A DNA stretch of 64,000 bases, from the NCBI GenBank assembly GCA_029204225.1, contig CM055094.1:27044541-27108540 (forward strand). The letters are read 5' to 3'. The position numbers and the translations under genes were made by a program. The notes beneath the pieces were generated by a model that was not told the DNA's origin, searched no databases, and worked only from the letters and a program-made list of their open reading frames with translations. Source of the DNA: Diphasiastrum complanatum (Eukaryota > Streptophyta > Lycopodiopsida > Lycopodiales > Lycopodiaceae). Of this stretch, positions 55,140 through 64,000 are shown one piece after another. Positions within the stretch are counted from its first letter, which is position 1; each line of letters opens with the position of its first letter.

Positions 55140-55157
55140 TCCCTGGCAACGACGCCA
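55140..55157 (-). promoter_or_regulatory. Gypsy-D primer-binding site (tRNA-Asp type)
   Basis: One base after the LTR the minus strand reads TGGCGTCGTTGCCAGGGA. This is close to the complement of the plant tRNA-Asp 3-prime end (TGGCGCCGTTGCCGGGGA), with two differences. The one-base gap and orientation show that 55159-55974 is a 5-prime LTR. Confidence 0.85.
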
Positions 55158-55158
55158 C

Positions 55159-55974
55159 TGTAGGGTTGAAGATCTTGCGTAGTATAGCCCTCTCGTCTGT
55201 CAACAAGGGTTAGTTCACTGGATAGGTACCTAACTATGCATAGATGCTACTTTTAGTTAGTTTTCTACTTTTTGTCTAACTCTACCTCCCCTAACTCTAC
55301 TCACACTAACTCTACTCCCCTAACTAACTTCATCATGATTGTTGGTGAAGAGAAAGAATAGAATAGAAGAGGAAGAAGAAGGAGAAGAGAGAAAGAGAGA
55401 GAGAGATGAGATGGAGGTTAGCTCAAATGCTCAATTTCATTGCTTATGGAAAAACCTTAACTAGCATAAACAAAAAGCATGGGAAATGGAAATAACAAGC
55501 AACCACAACAATAGCATAAGCAAGAGTGATTAGCAAATGAGGATGCTTGAGCTCTCAAAATGATGGAGTCTCCTCCTCTCTATTAAGCATGCAAATAGAG
55601 TACAAATGGTGTCTTTTTATAAAATGGGGAAGGCCCTTGCCCCAAAATCCTATTGGCTAGTATTTACATTGATCCTATCCATTTATCTTTGACCCAACTT
55701 GATCCAAGGGTCCACAAAAAGTACATTGAAATTCACAAGATTCATGTGAGTCCCAATTTGGACCCAACTCTAAGTAGTAATCTCTAAGTTTAAAAATGAC
55801 TTTGGGCCTCTAGTTTTATTTTAATTCAAAGGCCCAAGTCTATTTTATTTTATTTACAACTTAAGCTTGCGTGCTCATTGGCCATGGGCTTATGCACGCA
55901 GGATGCCATGCCCTCGCAACACATTTTATTAGTTGATTTTATTTATTTACAATTCGTTGAAAATACCCCCAACA
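55159..55974 (-). repeat. Gypsy-D 5-prime LTR, minus orientation (816 bp)
   Basis: Minus strand: TGTTGGGGGTATTTTC to CAACCCTACA. It is nearly identical to 40043-40855 with few changes by eye, including GACAAAAAGTAGAAA versus AGAAAGGAGAAA. The flank beyond (GAAATTCTC) gives no matching target duplication in the window. Confidence 0.92.
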
Positions 55975-55979
55975 GAAAT

Positions 55980-56545
55980 TCTCATGTTGGAAGGATCATA
56001 TGAATTTTAGTGTGAGGTCCATATCTAAGAAATCCAAAAGAAGTAAGGGTTCTATAAAAAATGAGAAATAGCTTTTAAGGGTTTTCCAGTTTGAAATTTA
56101 TGAGATACCATTTAGGGATCCATATCTATATCTCATAACCTCTCCAAATACCTTGATGTAATGTTAGGGCAATTTTCGGCAGGGGGTTGGTCCAGCCAAA
56201 ACGTCATAAAAGGGTCAAGGGGCCCCACCTCTAATGGCGGTTCGGACCTACATGAGCAACAGAGGGTTTGCCACTTCCAACCCTGATGGCCTTCTCTATT
56301 GCCCCGTGCTCCCCAACCGATGAGAGTTTTCCAGGCTCTCAGAGATACGGTTGCAAGGAGGGGGTGCTAGTACTTTTGGTGCAATGATTCACTAGCTTTC
56401 TAGAATTGTGGTTCCGTAAAAGCTTCTGATCACTAATTCGCTAATGTCTCTTTTCCCATTGAATTCGGCTTATAGTTAGTAAAGATCTTACATGGGCTGA
56501 AAACCGATTTTCTAACTATGATGTGCTCGTGGGGTGCAAGTTATA
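55980..56545. other. No recognisable gene
   Basis: Moderately GC-rich around 56190-56330 (GGCAGGGGGTTGGTCC, AAGGGGCCCCACC). No domain is found in any frame. Confidence 0.45.
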
Positions 56546-56549
56546 CACA

Positions 56550-56711
56550 CCGCTTTGTTTGCTAAGCGGCGGTATTTTTGTTTACCGTCGGGTCTAGGTA
56601 TTTCGCTAGACAGTACCGACGGCGGGTGTGACTAGTGTGACGCTTAACCAAGGCGGTGTATTTCAACCGCGGATGGTGGACGGCCCGCTCTGGTGTTTCA
56701 CAGAGGTCGGG
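56550..56711. repeat. Cluster of four hairpins with near-identical 8-nt loops
   Basis: H1 56550-56569: CCGCTT / AAGCGG, loop TGTTTGCT. H2 56585-56622: CCGTCGG GTCTAG / CTAGAC (AGTA) CCGACGG, loop GTATTTCG. H3 56653-56670: GCGGT / ACCGC, loop GTATTTCA. H4 56684-56711: CCCG, CTCTG / CAGAG, CGGG, loop GTGTTTCA. Stems differ in sequence while the loops of H2-H4 are nearly the same. CGGTATTTTTGTTTACCG at 56570 could form a fifth. Confidence 0.85.
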
Positions 56712-56714
56712 TCC

Positions 56715-57840
56715 AATTAATACGCATCATAATGAAAAACAAACGATTCCAACTTGACGATTTCCACAATTTATCAATCATGCCGTATGTCAACTAGTTT
56801 ATAGACCGGCCAACAACCACATGCAGTTACGATGAAGGAAAACCAGGCTCCACTACTAGCAATGTATGATCTACTAGTAAAATATTGTTTTAACTTTAAA
56901 ATGAAGAAGTGATTCCATGGTAAGTACAATTCAACTCATGAACCGGTTGTCCTCTCTTTCCTAACGGAAAACAATTCCATTGTCAGTCTAGTTCAAATCA
57001 TTTAAAAATAGCAATTACGGCGTAAATACTGATACCCTAGATGACACATGGAGTAAATGGAAAACCTCAATAGCTACTTACCCTATCCGGCCAAAATCAC
57101 AAACAATTTCATCATGTCAAAACAATAGCAAGTACGGAATCTTTGGAGTGCATGGTTCCTGAAACACTACACACCGGCATACTACCATTCTGGTTCTAAA
57201 CTTTTTAGTATGATTCACTATAGTGCACAATCGACCCGTTATTCATCAGTTGAACGAGCGTAACCACAAAATGCAAACGCACCCGAACTCAAATTTATAT
57301 GACCTTGTTACTAAACAGATGTTAGCGGTCTATAAAACCTTTCTTGCTTCACAAAAACGTTTTATAAAAAACTTATTCACATGTAGCTGACTATAGCAAT
57401 AACCTCACATTGCATTCCGATTTAACTTAAAAAACTTACAGCCAGAACTTCATGAAACTTACTTGCTTCCCAACAAAAACGCTTATAACGATTTAGTTGG
57501 AAATGTGGAAAAACCCTACTATTACACACCATAACATGTTCATGACAAAACATACTACTTTATGTTTATTGGTACAAATAGAGTTTGAAAAATTAGAACA
57601 TACCTCAATGCGCAATTAGGTAGCTGGTTCGTGGAAACTCTAGTCATGAACCTTGTAGCAAAAATCAGAGCCAAGCATGTTGATGTAGTTTTCTCCACTT
57701 TATGCGTGTCCGATCGAATTGGTGTAAAAAGAGAAAATGAAGAAAATAAAAGTTTCTGGAACATGAACGATGCGATTGAATTGTTAACGGTTCAGTTGAG
57801 AGAAAACTGAATCGAAAGTCTGTAAAAAAAAAACAAGCCA
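56715..57840. other. No recognisable gene
   Basis: AT-rich single-copy-like sequence with short frames only. It has no microsatellite or retroelement motif that I can see. Confidence 0.45.
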
Positions 57841-58540
57841 GGAAGATACAATGGCTAAAAAAATCAGCAACCCATCACTCACGCCAAGCCCTCAAACAAA
57901 CCATCCCACTCATTCAAGATATAAGCCTACTAGTACGACAATGGACTACAACCAACCAACCAACCAACCCTCACCATGAAATCACTCTCAACAAAAGCAA
58001 TTCTCTCAACACATTACTCTAATGTTCAAGCACAACCCACTTTTCCCATCAACAAGCATAGATTCAATCTCAAGGAGTGCAAACAAAAACTCCATCAACC
58101 CAATCAAGCCTCCAACAATCAATCAACTAATTGGAGGGAAAAACACAACTCTCAAACCAAACCACAAGCACCCAACCCATCCATTGTTATCAACTACAAG
58201 TGAGTCTACTTTCAATCCACTAACAAGCATTCAACCCCAACATCCATCATTCCACAAGCAACTATACAAGACAATACTTGTACCAATGCATAAGCATACT
58301 ATAAGGCAAAAACTACATTTAACCATCCATCAAACCAAACTTACAATGAATCAAACCTACTTATCAACAAAGGTCTCTCAAGCAAGCACCCATCTTCCAA
58401 AAACTTTCAACTCTAAAAAACTCTCAAACAACATCACATCAAACTATCACATCATCATCTAACTCACCCAACTATCATCCAACTATCAATCAACTACCAA
58501 TCAACTATCATCCAACTATCAATCAACTATATCTTAACAC
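57841..58540. repeat. G-poor, C/A-rich strand tract with short tandem repeats
   Basis: The plus strand is almost free of G for about 700 bp, with recurrent CAACCAACCAACCAACC (57945) and, at 58460-58530, tandem CATCCAACTATCAATCAACTA units. Open frames at 57976-58462 are Asn/Thr/Pro/His-rich by composition and are unlikely to be genes. Confidence 0.75.
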
Positions 58541-59740
58541 AAAGAGTGGCCTTCTTACATAGTAAATCCCAAGTGTCCCCCTTCAAAATGAGGCTTTGCC
58601 AATTCACATGCCCTTCAAGCCCTCTTTGCCATTTGTCCTCAACCCATTTGATAGTACACCTAGTGGCCTCCATAAGAGAGTGGGGGAGTGGTGCATTCAA
58701 GGCCCTCTTCCAAAACTAGCCAAGATGCCATTTTTGTCAAAGGCTAGGGAGGCCATTCAAGTTTCTCCTTTTGTACACCTTAGAAGCCCAAAATGTCAAT
58801 GGCTAGTGGGTGTACCTCCCAATTTTTATAGCCTCCAAGGTGTTTTGGCATTTATTATCTAGGTTTTGGGTGAGACCCTTTTTCAACCCCTATTTTCAGT
58901 AGGCGGCCTTCATTTTTTCTTTGGGTACCTTCGTTTTTGGCCTTTCTTCATTTTTTCAAGGGTCGTGCGCCTACTGCTCATTTGTCTGGGTTTTTGGCCT
59001 GTTGGGTAACCACTTGGCCCACACATTTCGTTAATTGCTCGTAAATTGCCCAAAATTTGCCGTTAGGATTTCTGTGACTCCTTGACACTGAATCCATATT
59101 TCCCTGTCCCGTTTTTACCCAAAATTTTTCTTTCTCGGTTTTTTCTTATGTGGTTGACTTTTCTGGCATTCATGACTAGGGCTCCCACGACAACACGGTT
59201 TCCTTGAAAAATACACTGAGTGATCATATATTAGTAAATGTGGAATCAGTACATGGTGAGATTTTAAGACGATCATACCGGCTATTTTTTTACAACTGGC
59301 CATTTTTTTGAAAAGCCGTAAAATATTTACCGGCCATTTCTAAGGCCGCAAAATTTGCTCTAGCCTCATTTAGGACGGGCTGGGACCCAATTCTAGGTGG
59401 GCCGACACTTTTGGCTCGGTCTTACAAAACTTGACCACAAAATATTTTTGACGATTTTTTTGAAAGTCAGTTTCTTACTTTTAAACTGTGTCTAGCCACT
59501 TTAGGACGGGCTGGGACCCAAACCTAAGGCAAATTTGTGCCGATTTTTCTCTAATAATCGGGTTTTACATGCCGGTTTTTTCAATTATTGCGAACTTAAA
59601 CTTCAATATTAGTCCAATTTTTCGTGCAGAAATATCGGCTAGCACTTAAATAAGTGTAACCAATGGCTTCAACTATCAACAATACTAATAATGTAAATAC
59701 TAACCATTGGTCTACAAATCATTCTTGCACAAGAATTCTC
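58541..59740. other. Non-coding stretch with a duplicated 22-mer
   Basis: TTTAGGACGGGCTGGGACCC occurs at about 59369 and 59501. The frame 58596-58862 (88 codons) has no recognised domain. TTTTTGGC and ATTTTTTC words recur at 58900-59000. Confidence 0.5.
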
Positions 59741-59749
59741 TCTTTGAAA

Positions 59750-60370
59750 TCACTGATGTCTCATATCATCAGTTTTCCCTCCAAGAAAGTTCTTTGCTTT
59801 TAGATTTGCTTGACAAAAAGTCAAAAAGATTATCTGACCATCCTATATCCAAACATAGGATATGATCTTCAACCAATTCCAAAAAATACCTCCCACCACT
59901 GAATTCTCCCTTGTTCCTTAAGCAATTCATTGTAGATGACAATATCATCTAAGAATACCACTAGGCGTTGTCCCCGATATGGACGAGAAACCTCGATCAT
60001 ATCTAGTTGAAATAACCCAAGTGTATTCATCAGAACCCAAAAGGAACCATTAAAAATTCAAAATAACTGAAGTATAACCAGTAGATATCCAATATCTATA
60101 TCTGAAATGGTATAAGAAATTCCTCCAAGAAGATCTTAAACTACATTATTTAATAATCCATAGATCTAAAAAAACTCCATCTGGATTTCCTATATCAGAT
60201 ATGCACATATCTATTCCACCAAGTACTGGAGTACTCTCATATTTGTTCTTAATGGATCACAATAATTCATTGACAGAAGTATAATTTAACAAAAATCTGC
60301 ACATGGTTTTCTTCGTCACATAAAATAATCCATCTGTTTGGTACTATCATTCCTTAATTCCTACCATCTG
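59750..60370 (-). pseudogene. Ty3 reverse transcriptase, heavily decayed
   Basis: On the minus strand LVVFLDDIVIYN (59959-59924) is the catalytic palm motif, preceded by RPYRGQR-like sequence and MVPFG. Further upstream, MCRFLLNYTSVNE and KNKYESTPVLGGIDM follow the order of the fingers region (RFCVDYRxLN, KNKYPLP). Numerous stops and shifts are present and no LTR was recognised. 60371-61500 shows no clear gene, although it may hold more of the same element. Confidence 0.65.
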
Positions 60371-61500
60371 AGAGTGCCAACTTTAAGGAATAAGACTCTT
60401 TACAGTAAAATATAAACCAAGTGTCATTCTTGTTCCATGTCACAATTTTCAATAACAAATAGGATCAACTCATGGTCCTATAGATATTCAAAATATATTT
60501 AACTTAGTGGAATTCAATAAACCGGTGCTATGTGATTTCCTTACAGGGATTGTTTACCAATCCAAATTACATAACACAATCACACTCGAAAATTTTCATT
60601 AGCGAAGGCCCTAAAAACTCCTTTGCCACAAGTAAATGCTAGGTTACTACCCCTTAGACTACACTAGCTTAAGTATTACATCGTTAAAGTTGTCTGAACC
60701 TAATGGAAAATCCATAAAATTTGGACCCGGGTACTCTTTTACGATATTCGATACACCTTTTTTTTTTTTTTTTATCGAATATAGAGATACCTCCAAATAT
60801 TATGACCTTTATTCCATTTATTCACTTTAACAAGTATCTCAAAAGCTTTAGCTTGCCCATTCCTAAAGAAAAAACATTTAGGATAAGCCTATCGGTGCAA
60901 CACCGAAGTCAAAAAGGAAGAACCATAATCACCATTTAACTCAATTTACTGGGAGTACCACTCCAGAGTTAAGTGGCTAACTAGCATAATACCAAAGAAT
61001 CAAATCCCTTTACATGGTACATGCTTGAGAATCAAACCACTACCATCGTTTTGTCAAGATCGGTTTAACAAAATTCAGACCGATTACAGCTTGACACAGA
61101 AACAACGGTACCAAAGTTCCACAAAAACTGGCTTACTGGTAACTGTCAAGGTGGTAAGGCCTTATCAACTTGATAATCAATGTAAAGACCAGTAGGGATA
61201 AACCCTAAGATGAGGATTGGAAAACACAATAAGAGAGATTATGGAGCAAAACCACCTAACCAATCCTAGATCCCTCCTGAAGTTTCCTCCTGAATCTAGC
61301 CCCCAAGCCATGCCATGTGATAGCAAGAGAAAAAGAGCTCAACTGGTAACCTAGGCCAAAGTCGTCGACGAGATAATCTCTACCTCAATATATAGAGAGT
61401 AGGATCCTGTGCATGAACCCATGCAATCCCCATGTAGGTAAACTATAAATAGGTCACAACTCTTCATGCATTCCTCCTACCTATCGTCATTTTCTATGGT
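60371..61500. other. No clear gene
   Basis: Short frames only. A poly-T run (60757-60773) interrupts the longest one. It may contain further decayed Ty3 sequence, but I could not place any motif. Confidence 0.4.
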
Positions 61501-61521
61501 GAGGTACTCCAAGGGATAGAT

Positions 61522-63577
61522 TCATAAGGCATTATCATCGACATGAGATTGCTCCTTATCCAGAAATGAAAGAGCATCTATCTTGTTTATGAAACAAATA
61601 TCATCAATATACCAGAAAGTATGTTTGAACGCACGTAGGTATTCCACCTTACCAAGTCTGGCAAGTACTTTCATAAAATGTAATTCATAAAACGACAAAT
61701 ACCAGTTACACCATGTAGGGGAACAAGCAAAACCCACAAGAATACCACAGACCTGTTTCCAAGTCATGTTTCCTAATCTTACTATGCAATTGTCAATGAG
61801 TATATCGTTCCACTAGCAAAGAAGTTCTATGTCAATCACAATCCAATTATCAGTTTGATTGTTTACCCATTTTCAGTCAAATTGCTTAAGGTTTGATTTC
61901 TATTGATAGACAAGCTTTTTGTTTTTACAAGACTTGAATGCATACCCGATCATTCTCCATATTACTATTTTTAGCCTGTCAGGACCATTAAGAGGGATAT
62001 TCTCATAGCATTTTGCAATGTCAATAGACCACATCGAAGTGATTTTGTTTGGCACATTAAGATAGAATTCAGTGGATGAATCACACTGCCAGAATAGGTT
62101 GGTATCCACATTTAGAATACTCCAGTATGAGGTTGCCTTAAGGCCTGCCCTCTTCATAAGGAGGAGTCAATATACCAAGAGCTCCAGAAATAAACGTGGC
62201 CACCTTAGAAAAATAGCAGCCATGTGCATTTGTAATCCATCTGAACGTATTTTTATGTGCTTTGAAAGTACAAAGTAAGAAAGGTAATTCTTCTTTCCCT
62301 ATTAAAGTATTTTATTAGAAATGTATCTCAGATCTTAACCCTAGCCATGTCTAGTGTATTGTTATTTGCAAAATCTAGACTAGACAATCTAACCAAAGCT
62401 AAGTTTCTTACAAAGTAGATGCACATAAATCATGGGTTGTGTTGAGCTTTATTCACACCATTTACATACAGATTGGTAGTAATCCAATTATGCTCATCAA
62501 TGGCATTTTTAAGTTTGTTATTCGTTATACTTTTCCCATGCAACCATTTGGTTTTTTTCAAAAAGTTTGTCACAACATCTTTACAAGTCAGGGCATGTTC
62601 CATAACAGTCTCATGATTAATATTTTGATAAGTAGGTAAAATTCTTGCCAATTCAAACCATCCACGGTAAAGTTCTAAAGCAACCTCATTTATATTAGAT
62701 GATACAATGGGATGTGATTAAGTCCTTTGTTTAGATCATTCTTTAAAAATTTGTTTCTAACAATTTCAGTATCCATCGAGACAACATGCCAAAAAATTCC
62801 GAAAATGAACTCTTTAAAACATTTATTGTCAATGCAAGTACATGCTGCAATATTGTCAACATCAAAATCACAAAAGACTTGAAAGGGTTTATACCATTCA
62901 TGCTTCAAATGTGGAAAATAAGACCAACCAAACACAATAAACTCAAAAGTCTCATCAATATGACCAAAAATTTGAAGTAAGATTTCAGCATATAGTCTCT
63001 TAACATCAATCCTCTCAAGGCATCTGTTATAATAACGTAAATACAGAAAAAAACTTCCCTCTATCTTTTCTAACCACCAGTCATTGTCTACCAATATTAC
63101 TGACCTCCAAAATCCTTGTCCTCCTGCACATGGATCAATCACGGTAGAAGTTCAGCTTTCTAATAGGAAGATCCTCCTTACTCCCACTGCTTTGCCCTTC
63201 TTTGACTTTGTTCAAAAAATATTTTATCTTTCTATTATTGTCGCTGTCTGATATGACTGAGCTTGGATTGTTCAGATTGAAGGACCTGTTTTCTTGCTAG
63301 TATTCTGGAAGTATTTGTCTTGCAAGGTGGAGAAGCTGGGTTTTTTCAAAAGGCGTTCAATTTCTCGAATGTTTTCAGCATCGCCAAGGTGTGTGAGGAG
63401 CTTAGCAGTAGGGTTTATGGAAAGTTCAATGACAGCATCAATCATGTATTGTCGGATGTACAGAAAGACAAGGTGGGACTTGACAACCTCTCTAGCAGGT
63501 TTATGCAACCAAAAAAAGAAGGCATTAAGGTGATTTTGCATAGACGCACCAAGAAAGAAAATAGAAAGATTATTCAT
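61522..63577 (-). pseudogene. Penelope-like element reverse transcriptase, decayed
   Basis: From 63577 down the minus strand reads PAREVVKSHLVFLYI, EIERLLKKPSF, CACTCIDNKCFKEF-like, HVVSMDTEIVRNKFL and KGLNHIPL. These are Cys-rich and GH-V-x-T-D-L-like blocks known upstream of the polymerase in Penelope-like elements. Polymerase blocks follow: ILNVDTNLFW, MWSIDIAKCYENIPLNG, MTWKQVCGILVGFACSPTWC (primer grip region, GIxxGxxxSP), ELHFMKVLARLGKVEYLRAF and the catalytic FWYIDDICFIN. Frameshifts and stops separate the blocks. No GIY-YIG endonuclease is visible after the polymerase; the sequence ends near 61522. Confidence 0.6.
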
Positions 63578-63689
63578 TATGTACCAGATAGAGTGATCAA
63601 ACCATATAATAGAAGAATTGTTTTTGTATTTATCATCACATCTGTATTTAAAGAAAGTCTTTTTCAGTTTCAGATTCTAGCTTGATATA

Positions 63690-64000
63690 GTTTCATTCTG
63701 TTAATGCCAATGTCAAAATGACCTCTAGTTCTAGCCCAAGTCTGCTCAGAAAGACATCTCGAAGGTTCAAATCTGGTGATCTTGATGACAATATCAAAGG
63801 CAATAGGAGCATCAAAAGTAGGATTCTTATGCAAAGCAGCAAGCTTGGACTTCTACATCAGTGAGATGAGCAAGAGCAATTCAAAGCACAATAGAGACAT
63901 GTACTAGAAAGTTGACAGAAGGAGGGCTCCAAAGTCTATAAGCAGTCTTAGCAGATTTAAACTCAATGATACGACTCGGTACCAACGGTACTTGGCAGCT
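63690..64000. other. No recognisable gene; right edge
   Basis: No domain, repeat or regulatory motif was recognised. It may be the upstream part of the Penelope-like element. Confidence 0.4.

Larger units (their letters stand above)
53270..55974 (-). mobile_element. Gypsy-D: Ty3 element, 5-prime part only, minus orientation
   Basis: Reading the minus strand: 816-bp LTR (55974-55159), primer site, ~1.05-kb leader, then gag (54085-53270). Protease and polymerase are missing; the sequence changes to gene D at about 53200. The same LTR occurs in plus orientation at 40043-40855, 14.3 kb further along. Confidence 0.85.

Noticed and set aside
57976-58462. Two overlapping frames of 75 and 146 codons
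   Set aside because: Composition (Asn, Thr, His, Pro) follows from the G-poor tract; no domain or conserved start.
63740-63780. Possible tRNA T-loop (GGTTCAAATC near 63756)
   Set aside because: No matching acceptor, D or anticodon arms could be placed around it.

Overview
The window looks like part of a large, repeat-rich land-plant genome. The evidence is plant-type Ty1/Copia and Ty3/Gypsy retrotransposons with tRNA primer sites, long (GA)n tracts, and one host-like gene of the plant RING / kinase-like / WD40 family with short GT-AG introns. Degenerate LINE and Penelope-like reverse transcriptases are also present. A non-seed plant such as a fern or lycophyte would fit, but the sequence alone does not prove it. 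I saw no rRNA, tRNA or CRISPR.

Layout. 1-17.05 kb is a four-deep insertion nest: a LINE (halves at 970-1593 and 16230-17050) holds Ty3 element Gypsy-A (about 1608-16213). Gypsy-A holds Copia-1 (4263-15724), which holds Gypsy-B (6983-13169). Exact junctions and near-matching target duplications support the two inner insertions. 17.29-19.81 kb (minus) is the host-like gene, cut or interrupted at its first WD40 repeat, right beside the nest. 20-30 kb is mostly microsatellites, minisatellites and retroelement scraps. 30-36 kb has Copia and Ty3 remnants. 36.9-40 kb has a 286-codon open frame and decayed coding sequence. Two copies of one ~815-bp LTR lie in opposite orientation at 40.0-40.9 and 55.2-56.0 kb. 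The second is followed (minus strand) by a tRNA-Asp-type primer site, a repeat-rich leader and a gag.

The most unusual part is 45.4-53.2 kb: four decayed, apparently intron-containing genes arranged as two convergent pairs around a divergent centre. One of the central genes (49162 down to 47170) encodes an N-terminal histone H3 fold joined to a Ulp1-type (C48) cysteine peptidase with recognisable His, Asp, Gln and Cys motifs. Its divergent partner is an unknown protein. The shared intergenic region has two outward TATA boxes, five CACGTG G-boxes and ten copies of an ~19-bp motif in strictly alternating orientation, placed in the expected 5-prime leaders of both genes. A transposase-like protein lies at one end and a gene with a possible ubiquitin-like domain at the other. 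I read this as a candidate undescribed multi-gene DNA transposon, or an endogenised element, now inactivated.

56-64 kb is mostly non-coding. It holds a cluster of hairpins with near-identical 8-nt loops and different stems (56550-56711), a G-poor strand tract, a decayed Ty3 reverse transcriptase and a decayed Penelope-like reverse transcriptase.
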